From a virus: a stretch of DNA of 29,945 nucleotides. Numbering within the stretch: the stretch's first letter is position 1; each line of letters opens with the position of its first letter. Position numbers and translations under genes: made by a program. Below the pieces are notes generated by a model. That model searched no databases. It saw only the letters and a program-made list of their open reading frames with translations, and was not told the origin of the DNA. The stretch lies in IMG/VR virus record IMGVR_UViG_3300025137_000178, positions 1 to 29,945 of that record, one strand, 5' to 3'. Shown piece after piece: positions 9,058 to 17,929 of this stretch.

Positions 9058-9246
9058 TTATTTGTTAAATTCTTCTGTTTGATTTATACATTCTTGTAGT
9101 TTATAAATTAAATCATAAACAATTTGAATGTTTTTAATTTTACAAGTTCCTTCAGCTAAAAGAGGAATTAAAACTTCACATTCTTCTCCATTAAGTAATA
9201 CTTTAGGAGCTTGTGCTTGCTTTCTTAGTGATTTTTGATCTGACAT
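9058..9246 (-). CDS. Small protein preceding 499-aa fibre (62 aa)
   Basis: A 62-aa frame with a basic N-terminus (M-S-D-Q-K-S-L-R-K-Q) is followed by a helical-looking core with L-N-G-E-E-C-E-V-L-I-P-L-L and K-L-Q-E-C-I. About 11 of 36 central positions match the 55-aa protein at 4893-5060, counted by eye. Both precede a fibre gene that shares the W-R-K-x-L-x-S-G-S-N N-terminus. A good ATATTTATA element lies 14 bases before the ATG. I do not recognise a family; the function is unknown. Confidence 0.75.
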   Translation of the reverse strand: MSDQKSLRKQAQAPKVLLNGEECEVLIPLLAEGTCKIKNIQIVYDLIYKLQECINQTEEFNK

Positions 9247-9260
9247 AACGATGTTTTTAT

Positions 9261-9268
9261 ATAAATAT
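9261..9268 (-). promoter_or_regulatory. Putative late promoter element before 62-aa/499-aa fibre pair
   Basis: The coding strand reads TAATATTTATATAAAAAC, 14 bases upstream of the ATG at 9246. It lies in the 27-base gap after the 168-aa gene. Confidence 0.55.
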
Positions 9269-9273
9269 TATAA

Positions 9274-9780
9274 TTATCCAATTCCTGCATAAAAATTAGA
9301 TGATGAATACATAAGACCTCCTACACGTGCGGTAGGGTTTGCACCTGATATTGGGTCAAAAACAAACCCTGAACCTGAAACCATGATAGAATCATCAGTA
9401 GCGTGCTTTTTAAGTTTAATAGGAATTACTGAGGATCCTATAAATGACACTTCATCTACGTGAGCAAAACTAGCGGTTAATCCTAAACTTGCAGAATTGC
9501 CTCCTTCTAATGTTCCTTGTAAACCTAACCCTGAGCCACTTAGGGAGATGTCTACTTGAGCCCAACCATTGTCATTACCTACGTTACTTTTATCAACTAG
9601 TACATACACTTCACCATTAGGTCCATAGGCACTACCAGTTTGTTGGTAGACTATTAAACCATTAAAAAGAACTGCAGGATCAATATTATTAAACCTTTCC
9701 CCAGAAGAGCTCACCACAGCCCTGCTATCAATAGGATCTGCTGCGTTAATTAAAAAGCCTTCTGGAAATGTTACTGCCAT
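9274..9780 (-). CDS. Virion-associated protein, unknown (168 aa)
   Basis: This mid-sized protein is rich in Ser, Gly and Val and begins M-A-V-T-F-P-E-G-F-L-I-N-A-A-D-P. It contains short beta-strand-like stretches (G-E-V-Y-V-L-V-D-K) and ends L-M-Y-S-S-S-N-F-Y-A-G-I-G. No signal peptide or membrane segment is visible. It lies six bases after the 596-aa gene and is the last member of the baseplate operon before the next promoter element. A small baseplate-distal or fibre-adaptor protein fits its composition and place, but I do not recognise the family. Confidence 0.72.
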   Translation of the reverse strand: MAVTFPEGFLINAADPIDSRAVVSSSGERFNNIDPAVLFNGLIVYQQTGSAYGPNGEVYVLVDKSNVGNDNGWAQVDISLSGSGLGLQGTLEGGNSASLGLTASFAHVDEVSFIGSSVIPIKLKKHATDDSIMVSGSGFVFDPISGANPTARVGGLMYSSSNFYAGIG

Positions 9781-9786
9781 AATTTA

Positions 9787-11577
9787 TTAATCTGCTGTGT
9801 AAGTATATGTTACTGCTGCTGAACCTTGTTGTCCGGTTCTAAATACCCTGTATCCTACTCCTCCTTCAATAGCAGTATATTCAGCAACTTGAGGGAAAGT
9901 AACTGGGGAGTTATTAACTGTAATAGTTGGGGATGCCCCTGCTACGTTGTTTGCTACTATTAAATAATGGAAGTCAAATGAAGCACCTTGAATTGTAAAA
10001 CTGTCGCCTTGAGGATCAGTATCAAACTGGGTAGAAGAAGATTGGAATCCTAAATTTTTAAGGTAAGTTAAATCAAGAACATCTCCTTCTAATAAACTTG
10101 CAGTTGCGGCTGCTCCAAATTTATACACAAATACTCTGTCTGAAGAAACAATTCTTGATGAAGTAAAGAAAACATCAGGATCATTTTCACCTGAAGGGCT
10201 TTTGAAGAAATTTCTTAATGTAGCACTAGGTTGGTTAGTTCCTCCTGTATAGTCAAGAGTTAAATTACCATTGCTTGCTAGTGTTGCATTACTTAAACTT
10301 TGACCATCACCCCCATCATATTCATAACTATTTAATGTGCCTGATCCCGAATCACGAACTATGCTACCTGTAGCTCCTATGTGAACTTTAAAAGTAGAAG
10401 TAGAAGTTGAATTACTTTGATTAAATCCTCCTTGTATATCACTGCTTACTACTGAAGTAATTGAAGGGTTACCTGGGGGAGATTTCACTAAAGTTCCACT
10501 AAAGTTAGAAGTTTCAAAGCTTTGTTCAGTACCATCAGTTAAAGTAACTCTTAAACTTGCTTTAAATGTTCTCGAGCCGGTTGCTTGTGGATCTGTTCCA
10601 CTAAAATCGCCAAATGAAATATTTCCATCCCCATCTGTGCTTGTTTTTACAATTTGACTCCCTCCAGTAACATCTATTAGTGAAGCAGATATAAATGTAG
10701 TGCCATTTAAATTATATGTAAGTTTACCATTGTAAGTGTCTGTATTCTTATTAAATCTATTAGTATTAAAACCAATAAGACTGCCTGCTAAACTTGTGGG
10801 TTCTGATGGTGTACCAAACTGTAAAGTAAGTTGACCTGTTACGGGATCAGAGGTAACAAATACATTTGAGTCAAAATCTTTAATTAGTAAATTTGATAAT
10901 TCAGTTTGGACTACTGATGATCCAGTTTGGTAAGTGGTGGAGGTTCCACCACCACCCCCTGAAGTGAGTATTTCAACACAAACTCTTTCTCCATTAATAA
11001 AAGGAATATTTGAAGTTGTAGTAAGTACTGTAAACTGGGGGTTGGATCCAGTTGGAACAGCATTAGAATTACCTAAAATAATTTTATTATCCCCTAAACT
11101 CCCAGTTATCGATTGTGCAGTGTAATTTATTTGAACTGCTTGGGTAGTAGTACTTAATTTTAATGACCCTGATTGAGTGTTTTGAAGTAAATAAGTTGAT
11201 AAATTTCCAGCGTTAGCTGAAGAACTATCAAACATAATAAATTTAGTATTATTTATATTATTTATGGGATCACTTACATCATCATCTATTGGTGAAGAGT
11301 TTAGGGGTAAACCAACAAATTGAAAACTTTGTGCTGGGGGGTTTGCTTGATGGTCTGCGGTTTGTTTGTTTAGTGTTATTGTTCTTTCATTATCAAAGAA
11401 AAACTCATAACAAAAGTCATTAGATGCTGTTATGTAGCAGACAGTACCAGTATCTAAATCATAAAATAAAGAGGCAAACTCATCAGGGTTATTACTAGGG
11501 CATGCTATGGCATTAAGGCTTACACTGCCTACGAAACTTTGGGTAAAATTCCCATCTATTGCAAATCTTTGTGCCAT
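9787..11577 (-). CDS. Fibre-like structural protein with Ig/FnIII-type regions (596 aa)
   Basis: The N-terminus (M-A-Q-R-F-A-I-D-G-N-F-T-Q-S-F) is followed by F-Y-D-L-D-T-G-T-V-C-Y-I-T-A-S. That segment resembles the N-T-x-x-G-x-x-Y-x-T-G-S module of the fibres downstream. The middle has stretches resembling Ig-like or fibronectin-type domains, such as a Pro-Pro-Gly-Asn-Pro hinge near residue 370. The C-terminus ends in a short beta segment (A-A-V-T-Y-T-Y-T-A-D). It follows the 277-aa gene by six bases and has no promoter element. Likely a baseplate-peripheral structural protein or adhesin. The domain assignment is by composition only. Confidence 0.75.
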   Translation of the reverse strand: MAQRFAIDGNFTQSFVGSVSLNAIACPSNNPDEFASLFYDLDTGTVCYITASNDFCYEFFFDNERTITLNKQTADHQANPPAQSFQFVGLPLNSSPIDDDVSDPINNINNTKFIMFDSSSANAGNLSTYLLQNTQSGSLKLSTTTQAVQINYTAQSITGSLGDNKIILGNSNAVPTGSNPQFTVLTTTSNIPFINGERVCVEILTSGGGGGTSTTYQTGSSVVQTELSNLLIKDFDSNVFVTSDPVTGQLTLQFGTPSEPTSLAGSLIGFNTNRFNKNTDTYNGKLTYNLNGTTFISASLIDVTGGSQIVKTSTDGDGNISFGDFSGTDPQATGSRTFKASLRVTLTDGTEQSFETSNFSGTLVKSPPGNPSITSVVSSDIQGGFNQSNSTSTSTFKVHIGATGSIVRDSGSGTLNSYEYDGGDGQSLSNATLASNGNLTLDYTGGTNQPSATLRNFFKSPSGENDPDVFFTSSRIVSSDRVFVYKFGAAATASLLEGDVLDLTYLKNLGFQSSSTQFDTDPQGDSFTIQGASFDFHYLIVANNVAGASPTITVNNSPVTFPQVAEYTAIEGGVGYRVFRTGQQGSAAVTYTYTAD

Positions 11578-11583
11578 ATTCTT

Positions 11584-12417
11584 TTAGTAACCTGATCCAT
11601 TATTTGTGGGTCCGTTATAAATATTTGGAGATGATGGAGCAGGTTGGGAAGGGTTTAAGGGAGTTTGACCTATAGGAGTAAGAGAACTATGTGGGGTAGA
11701 AACATGAGTGCGTCCTACCATAGGTCCTTTATCAGGGTGGATATGGTATAATCCTACGTAATTCTTTCCATTAGGTAGTAAATATTCTCCACCATTAGTA
11801 AATAACCCATAAAGTTGAGAGTAATTAAATTTTAAATAATTCCCTAATCCTATAAATCCTTCAGTATTTTCTAAATACTCAACTTCAATTCGATTTTCAT
11901 TAGTAACCGAAAAAGTATCTCCAGTAATAACCCAATTTAGTTTAAAAGGTTTATATAATTTAAATAATAAATTTTTATCTTTATTTATTAATTTTATATA
12001 TTCATCACTACTAATTTCTATAAATAAAGATTCATTTATTTTTTTACATAAAAACCTCGTAAAAGCTCCTGTTTGATAATCTTTATCAGTTGGTTTTGGA
12101 GGACTGTAAGTTGGAACTCTTGAATTTCTGGTGAAATTATCTCCTATAAGTTCAGTATATTTTAAAGTGTCTATTGAAGCTGCTATGTATGAAGTAGCAG
12201 GTTGAGCACCTGGTTCATTTAAAGGAGCAAAAAATCCTTCATTTACTGTTCTTCCTAATTCTAAACCTCCTCCTTTACTACTAGGAGTTCTACCTGAGTA
12301 GGATTTGCCTCCTGATGTTGTCCAGTAATATCCCGTATAGGCTTTTTTAGTAGATAGTACCATAAGATCTCCATTACTATATAAATTAGTTTGTATTTGG
12401 GATTTAGGATAATACAT
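11584..12417 (-). CDS. Baseplate-associated structural protein (277 aa), HxH motif
   Basis: The start overlaps the stop of the hub gene by one base (TAATG), which implies translational coupling and a baseplate-linked job. The N-terminal part is Gly/Ser/Tyr-rich (G-Y-Y-W-T-T-S-G-G-K-S-Y-S-G-R). The central part is charged and globular (about residues 120-215). Near the end is Y-H-I-H-P-D-K-G-P-M-V-G (His at about 225 and 227), then two more His, followed by a Pro/Asn/Ser-rich tail. HxH pairs bind metal in some phage tail tips and fibres. The HxHP string also recalls JAMM proteases, but the rest of that motif is missing. Function is not recognised. Confidence 0.75.
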   Translation of the reverse strand: MYYPKSQIQTNLYSNGDLMVLSTKKAYTGYYWTTSGGKSYSGRTPSSKGGGLELGRTVNEGFFAPLNEPGAQPATSYIAASIDTLKYTELIGDNFTRNSRVPTYSPPKPTDKDYQTGAFTRFLCKKINESLFIEISSDEYIKLINKDKNLLFKLYKPFKLNWVITGDTFSVTNENRIEVEYLENTEGFIGLGNYLKFNYSQLYGLFTNGGEYLLPNGKNYVGLYHIHPDKGPMVGRTHVSTPHSSLTPIGQTPLNPSQPAPSSPNIYNGPTNNGSGY

Positions 12418-15400
12418 TATGTTGTTACTATATCTACGTCAAATATTTCTACTCCTATATCTTTATAATCCATTCCTTTAGCAACGGCGTATTCCTTAGC
12501 TTTTTCAAGAGAGGCATCAATCTCAACATCAACACCAAAGTGGACTGGGTCAAAGTAATTCTTGAAGTTAGCTCCCCATGTAGGAACACCTGATCTAATT
12601 GCTATTTCTGGGATTCCTAGTTTAGTCCAAGTGGCTCTAATGTTTTCTTCAGTTCCTACTACAGTTTTACCTGCTACTACTCTGCCGGTTTTTTGGTCAA
12701 AAATGTTTACATCAAAAGCACACCCATAATTATGTTTCGATCTTCCGGCTTTAGCGTTCTCTGAATTTTCCCTACGAAGTTTTGCTTGTTGAGCAAATGT
12801 TCTTAGACTTGAAGTAAGCAATATTTTAGATCCTTTTAATTTACTATCTTTAAGAAGATTTTGTAAAAATAATTTAAGGGGGGCCCTAGCTTTAGGGTGA
12901 ATAAATTGTACAGCTTCATCAGGAGTTAATTGGGTGCCAGAGGCTACATTAAAGTTGGTAGTTATAGAATTTGAAAAGACTTCAAGGTAAGGTTCTAAAG
13001 TAGGATCTGCAAAGCCTTCAAATGTTGTGGTTACGTCGGATGATTTTTTATTTGGGTTTTCATGCTCGTCTCCAGTAAATATTTGTCCGTCAAAAATAAA
13101 TCCTTCTTCTTCAGCAGACCATGATAAAGTTTGCAATTGTGTAGTCCAATTACCATTATTTAAAGTATGAGATACTCCTTGTATTACAAAATTAAGATTA
13201 TTAGGATAAGAAGTTGGTAAAATATATTCAGGAGTAATATCGAATTTTTCATAAAGTTTAAATCCAGAAATTCCATCTAAATCTAAAGATAATTCTACTG
13301 GGATGAAATAAGGGGAAGTTATTTGTCCTAAATTTGATCTGTAAGCAAAATCATATTCTAATACTGTTTTTAAAATATCACTCATATTTTCAACCACATC
13401 GTCCTTCTCCACAAAAGCTCGTTGATTATATATGTTAATAAAATGATTAGTTAAATCAAAAATTTCTTTAGTATACTTTTGCATAGAACCTTGTGAAACA
13501 CCCCCCGAATCATACTCATAATATCCTCTTGCTCCTTTAGCAGTTCTATCGTTAATTCCTCTATTTAATCTTTGAAATGAACTAACTTTTTCCCCTACAG
13601 ATTCATCACTCGGGTTTTGTGCAGCAATAGCTACGGCATTCTGCATTTTTGGAAAGATTTTACTACTAAAGTTTAAGTTAGTAACAAAACTTCCTAAACC
13701 TTTTGAGGTTAATTTTGAAGAATTCTTAGCAGCTAAATCATAAACGTGAATAGGAGTTCTTTTTCCACCACTTCCTCCTTTTTGGGGAATAGTACTATCA
13801 TCATATATTACAACCTCATTTTTTTCTTCAGAGTACGAAATATTAAAACTATTTAAGGCTCCAGTTACTTTATTAATTTCATTTAAAATGTATGTTAAAA
13901 ATTCTTTTAAATTTACATTTCCTTCCTCATCTTTGTTAACTTGTAGGGCTTTTATTACAAAGACCATATTTACCATAATCCCCATTATGTCCGCGGCGTA
14001 AGGATTAGCTACCTCTGATCCGGGGATATTAGATGCATTTTTAAAAAGGTCTACTGCCCCTCCTTTGGGGGTTGAGGTTGCATCCATTCCTAGTATTGGT
14101 AATTCTTCTCCGGGAAAAAGAGGACCATTAAAGTTAGTATCTGACATGAATACGTCAGGGGTTGAGTTCTTTAACCTACAAATTCTAGGATCAGTTGATT
14201 GTTGAAAGGGGTGGGATAACATCCAATGTTTTCCATACTCACTATTAATACTAACTATTGGGGTTTCCTGATCGTCTTCATAAACTAAACATTTTTTACT
14301 AATAATACTTAAAAGCAAACCCATGCTTAAATAGTAAAAGTCATTTTCTTCTCCTAATGAAGTATTTACTTTATGAGAGTTAAGGAGCATTTGAAATCTT
14401 TCAATTTCATAAGCTGTATCAAAAGGAGAAAAATTAAATAATGCTTCTGCGTCGCCACCTCCTGCTGATTGGTAAGTCTTTACAACTGTGCCATTTTGGG
14501 TTCTTGATTCTGCTTCCAAAATAGCATCACTTACCGGGAAACCCGTAGGTAGAAGATGGGTAGGGTTAGATGTTGCTATTTTAAATCTTTGATAAAATCC
14601 TTTTAAAAATTCACTAATAATAGTTCCACTTCCTCCAACTTCAGAAAAAACTTCTTTACTAGCTCCCGTTTTATTAGTAGTTAGAGAATCTATTAAACCC
14701 CCTCTTGAAATAACATCTAGAGTTATGTCATAGGAACCATCGGGATTAAATGACCAATTAAAGTTACTTATGTAACCTAAAAACCCATCATAATTATAAT
14801 CTTTTTTCTTTCTTTCTTTTACAAGTGATTCATTAATAGCATTAAAGTTAGAAGAACCACCCATAAATTTATTAAATGGGGTTGTAGCAAAGTCGTTATA
14901 TTGTTGGAGGATACCGTCATTATCATAATATATAGTATGACCCCACTCAACCAATATAGTAAATCCTAAACGTAAATATAAAACCTCTAATAACCTAAAT
15001 TGGTCTGGGTTGTGGGCTTTAATTTTAATCTGACCCTTACGAATAGCTCCTCTATTTAAAGCTTTTATGTTTACTGACTCTACTCCTGGGGGAGGGGTAA
15101 GACCCCACTTAGATGTGTCTCCCCCAACGCCTAATAAAGATTTAGCGGCATTAGCTGTTCCCGACCCATTAGGAAATATTGAATTTGGAACATCACCCTC
15201 TGAGTTTATAGCGGGGCCAAATAAAACTAGGTTTTTGGCTAATTGATCACCTTTTGATATACCTAAATCCCCTATTCCTGCTAATTCAGGGTTATTTACA
15301 TCTACACTAGATGCTACTCTTAACCAAGAAGTTTTACTATTAGTGTAAATAATATCCTCCGTAGAAGGGATTGGGGCTCCTAATTTTTCTTGTCTAATCT

Positions 15401-15449
15401 TAATTTGATTAGAAAGATCAATTCCTATTTTTTCTCCTATAATACCCAT
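12417..15449 (-). CDS. Baseplate hub protein with C-terminal M15 peptidase (1010 aa)
   Basis: This large baseplate protein is coupled by TAATG to the gp53-like gene before it and to the 277-aa gene after it. Roughly the first 800 residues look like a central hub or spike scaffold. The last 140 form a peptidoglycan peptidase of the M15 type: S-S-L-R-T-F-A-Q-Q at about 880, S-K-H-N-Y-G-C-A-F-D at 904-913, and D-P-V-H-F near 967-971. The spacing H906/D913 and D967/H970 equals that of the zinc ligands and catalytic acid of T5 endolysin (H66, D73, D130, H133), an L-alanyl-D-glutamate peptidase. It probably opens the murein during tail penetration. T4 uses a lysozyme domain (gp5) for this. The N-terminal fold is inferred from context. 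Confidence 0.85.
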   Translation of the reverse strand: MGIIGEKIGIDLSNQIKIRQEKLGAPIPSTEDIIYTNSKTSWLRVASSVDVNNPELAGIGDLGISKGDQLAKNLVLFGPAINSEGDVPNSIFPNGSGTANAAKSLLGVGGDTSKWGLTPPPGVESVNIKALNRGAIRKGQIKIKAHNPDQFRLLEVLYLRLGFTILVEWGHTIYYDNDGILQQYNDFATTPFNKFMGGSSNFNAINESLVKERKKKDYNYDGFLGYISNFNWSFNPDGSYDITLDVISRGGLIDSLTTNKTGASKEVFSEVGGSGTIISEFLKGFYQRFKIATSNPTHLLPTGFPVSDAILEAESRTQNGTVVKTYQSAGGGDAEALFNFSPFDTAYEIERFQMLLNSHKVNTSLGEENDFYYLSMGLLLSIISKKCLVYEDDQETPIVSINSEYGKHWMLSHPFQQSTDPRICRLKNSTPDVFMSDTNFNGPLFPGEELPILGMDATSTPKGGAVDLFKNASNIPGSEVANPYAADIMGIMVNMVFVIKALQVNKDEEGNVNLKEFLTYILNEINKVTGALNSFNISYSEEKNEVVIYDDSTIPQKGGSGGKRTPIHVYDLAAKNSSKLTSKGLGSFVTNLNFSSKIFPKMQNAVAIAAQNPSDESVGEKVSSFQRLNRGINDRTAKGARGYYEYDSGGVSQGSMQKYTKEIFDLTNHFINIYNQRAFVEKDDVVENMSDILKTVLEYDFAYRSNLGQITSPYFIPVELSLDLDGISGFKLYEKFDITPEYILPTSYPNNLNFVIQGVSHTLNNGNWTTQLQTLSWSAEEEGFIFDGQIFTGDEHENPNKKSSDVTTTFEGFADPTLEPYLEVFSNSITTNFNVASGTQLTPDEAVQFIHPKARAPLKLFLQNLLKDSKLKGSKILLTSSLRTFAQQAKLRRENSENAKAGRSKHNYGCAFDVNIFDQKTGRVVAGKTVVGTEENIRATWTKLGIPEIAIRSGVPTWGANFKNYFDPVHFGVDVEIDASLEKAKEYAVAKGMDYKDIGVEIFDVDIVTT

Positions 15450-15757
15450 TATGAATTTAACTGGCTTAGAAGATTTATAGCTTGACCCGGATTAGAAGGA
15501 ATTCTAAGTTGGGTGCCAAGAGGAATATTTAAAGAATCTTTAGGAATTTCCCCATTTGCAGAGGAAATTACCCACCATAAATTGGGATTCCCATAAAATT
15601 GATCGGCTAGCAAGTCTAATCTATCTCCTTTTCCAGTTAAAACATAAATATCGTTTTCCGATAGTGGGATTTTAGGATAAATCGTAGTAGAGTAAAACCT
15701 AGCCCCATTATTTTCTTGGGGATCTTGTATTTTTGGTATGTTTGAGTATCTTGACAT
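15449..15757 (-). CDS. 53: LysM-like baseplate wedge protein, gp53-like (102 aa)
   Basis: The compact domain has the gp53/LysM-type core: I-Y-V-L-T-G-K-G-D-R-L-D-L-L-A at about 38-52, then Q-F-Y-G-N-P-N-L-W-W-V-I near 54-65, and G-T-Q-L-R-I-P about 85-91. In T4-like phages gp53 clamps wedge subunits around the hub. T4 gp53 is about twice as long, so this is a minimal version of a kind I recall from marine phages. Its stop overlaps the ATG of the hub gene (TAATG). It follows the 640-aa gene by 12 bases. The tail-X/LysM class is clear; the exact gp53 equivalence is less certain. Confidence 0.8.
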   Translation of the reverse strand: MSRYSNIPKIQDPQENNGARFYSTTIYPKIPLSENDIYVLTGKGDRLDLLADQFYGNPNLWWVISSANGEIPKDSLNIPLGTQLRIPSNPGQAINLLSQLNS

Positions 15758-15769
15758 TAACTTTATTGT

Positions 15770-17692
15770 TTAAATCCCAAAATTATCGAGTGTGTTAAAT
15801 AAATTTTCAACTTTAACTTCGTTTTCTATATTCCTCATTTTTTGACCAATAGCATAGCCCTTACCCTCTGCTCCTAAACTTATATATCTTTGATCGGGTT
15901 TAGCTTTTCCTTTCGAAATATAATCATTTGAAACTGTTTTATCAATAAAGTTATGGATAGGAGTAAAGCTAAACCCTCCTACATCTACTATAAAGGGCAT
16001 TTGTAAAGAATTATCATCTTGTTTTCCCTCAGAATTTCTACCTATGTCCCAAGGAGACTCTGGGGGTATAGAATAGCTTAACCCATTAAGAATACCTACA
16101 GTGTTATTTAAATAATCTCCTACAGTTACCTTTATAAGATTTCCTCTCATAAATCCTCCAGCTGCGTAATTAGGTGCTGTAACTGAGGCTAGATAGTTTA
16201 ATTTATCATATATAATGGATTGTTCATACTTAGAGTGAACTACAACTCTAAAATCCATATTAATAGCTCTAGTATAACCATCATATTTATAAAAACTATT
16301 TCCTCTTCCCATATATTTTACAGGATTCCAAGTAGATTGATACGCATCACTAAAACCGTTAATGTAAGCTCTAAAATGAATCCAAGTAGTATTGCGATTT
16401 ACAGAATCACCGTCTAAATCAATTACTCCTATATTAAATTTAACTATGTCATCATATCCTTCTCCTGCCTTTGCACTTTCTTCTCCTGTAATGTATAAAG
16501 GTTTAGCATTAATTTCATCAGGACGGTAGATTTTATCTCTTTCAGTACCTGTTAAAATATTATTTTTTAAATCAAAATCATAATATACTGATCTATCTCT
16601 GGCAGTGCCTTTTGAATCTATCTTAGCTTCATTACCTGCATCAGATTCGCCATAAGTTTTAACTCTATTAAAGTTAATATAATTCGTGGGTTTTCCTATT
16701 AATTGGTTTCTTCTTTTTTCACTAACATTAGTTTCAGTTTTACCTAAAGTAGTTGAAAACTCTTTTGTAAAGTTAGTAATTCCAGTTAAACCAAATCCAG
16801 TATTTCTGGAGTCACCTACTAGGCCAAATTGACCTTTTCCATTTCCTCTGTTAATAATTAAATCAGGAGTATATAATAAAAATTTATTTTTATCAGCGGT
16901 TGTATTTTTATTAGCAATTAATCCTTCTTGGGTATTAAATACTTTTCTGATGATAGTTTGACCTCCTATTATTGAATTAGGCCCTCCTTGATAGCTTTGT
17001 AATAAAACAGGATTTTGGGATATGCCAAATCTATTTAAATTATTTGCAAATCCTATTGCTCCATTATTGAAACCCTCGAAAGCAGAATTAAAAGCAGAAA
17101 AGTCATTAGTTAATGAAGCAATTTCAATTGCTTGGTCTACTTCACCTGCTGGGGGGATTACAGTCGAGGTTGTAGGGGAAATTATATTTGTTTCGTATAA
17201 AAGTAATAATTTATTTTTATTATCTCTTCCAAAAGTATTAGTATTATAAACTTCCTTAGTTAACTTAAAATACTTTTCGTCATCATCAAGTTTAAGTTTT
17301 TTACCTTGTTTAGTAAAATGAATCCCTATAGGATTAACAGCAGCTTGAGCTAAAGTGCTTGTAGGTAAATAAAATCTACCAGGACCTGCTCCCGTTAAGG
17401 GTCCTTGTTGAGATAATAACTGTTGTTTAGCAGTAAAAAGTAACCCATTAGGGGATTTAAAACTACTAAGAAATTTAGTTAACCGGAGTTCATCTTGTAA
17501 AATAGATACTCCAGAAGCAACCCCACCTCTAACTAGAAAATCGTTTCCTAAAAAGCTATTAGCAAAATTAATAGACTGTAGCCTTCCAGGGATGTCTTTG
17601 GTGAAGTAGGGCTGGCCACTATCACCTCCACCCCTTCTATCCCTCCCAAATTTTAGGGAGGTTAGATCGGAAGTCATTTCTATTAAAGGCAT
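15770..17692 (-). CDS. Baseplate / tail-tube junction protein, gp48/gp54-like (640 aa, tentative)
   Basis: The start is coupled by TAATG to the 66-aa gene and it is followed by gp53-like and hub genes, so a baseplate role is secure. The C-terminal 200 residues carry the most recognisable part: M-G-R-G-N-S-F-Y-K-Y-D-G-Y-T-R, then K-L-N-Y-L-A-S-V-T-A-P-N-Y, G-F-M-R-G-N-L-I-K-V-T-V-G and S-I-P-P-E-S-P-W-D-I. I associate this pattern with T4-like proteins that cap the baseplate and start tube polymerisation (gp48/gp54 class). The match is from memory. The N-terminal 400 residues are long, polar and unrecognised. No membrane segment is visible. Confidence 0.72.
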   Translation of the reverse strand: MPLIEMTSDLTSLKFGRDRRGGGDSGQPYFTKDIPGRLQSINFANSFLGNDFLVRGGVASGVSILQDELRLTKFLSSFKSPNGLLFTAKQQLLSQQGPLTGAGPGRFYLPTSTLAQAAVNPIGIHFTKQGKKLKLDDDEKYFKLTKEVYNTNTFGRDNKNKLLLLYETNIISPTTSTVIPPAGEVDQAIEIASLTNDFSAFNSAFEGFNNGAIGFANNLNRFGISQNPVLLQSYQGGPNSIIGGQTIIRKVFNTQEGLIANKNTTADKNKFLLYTPDLIINRGNGKGQFGLVGDSRNTGFGLTGITNFTKEFSTTLGKTETNVSEKRRNQLIGKPTNYINFNRVKTYGESDAGNEAKIDSKGTARDRSVYYDFDLKNNILTGTERDKIYRPDEINAKPLYITGEESAKAGEGYDDIVKFNIGVIDLDGDSVNRNTTWIHFRAYINGFSDAYQSTWNPVKYMGRGNSFYKYDGYTRAINMDFRVVVHSKYEQSIIYDKLNYLASVTAPNYAAGGFMRGNLIKVTVGDYLNNTVGILNGLSYSIPPESPWDIGRNSEGKQDDNSLQMPFIVDVGGFSFTPIHNFIDKTVSNDYISKGKAKPDQRYISLGAEGKGYAIGQKMRNIENEVKVENLFNTLDNFGI

Positions 17693-17892
17693 TAAATTCT
17701 TCCTGCTTGTCCTTCTGGTGCTGTTTCAGCGTAAGTAGTTGGTCTTTGCCCGTCTAAATCTAATGTAGAAGAATCTAATAAAGATTCTACACCGTTTTCT
17801 CCGGCTACAGTGTTAATAGGGGGTGTTGTTCCGTTAGTACTAATGGTAGATTCACCACTAAGTAGTTTGTCTAAGAGTCCTGGTCCTGCCAT
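17692..17892 (-). CDS. Small baseplate-operon protein (66 aa)
   Basis: This short acidic protein begins M-A-G-P-G-L-L-D-K-L-L-S-G-E-S and is otherwise low in structure (Thr/Asn/Gly/Pro-rich). Its stop overlaps the start of the 640-aa baseplate gene (TAATG). It is the first gene of a coupled baseplate operon, with an ATATTTATA element 37 bases before the ATG. The N-terminal amphipathic helix followed by a disordered tail suggests a small assembly partner of the 640-aa protein. I do not recognise a family. Confidence 0.7.
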   Translation of the reverse strand: MAGPGLLDKLLSGESTISTNGTTPPINTVAGENGVESLLDSSTLDLDGQRPTTYAETAPEGQAGRI

Positions 17893-17929
17893 GATGTTTT
17901 AATTTTTAAATTTATTAATGAATTCTATT

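Noticed and set aside
11700-11760. JAMM/MPN metalloprotease from the H-I-H-P string
   Set aside because: The upstream Glu and the downstream Ser and Asp of the JAMM motif are not at the right places.
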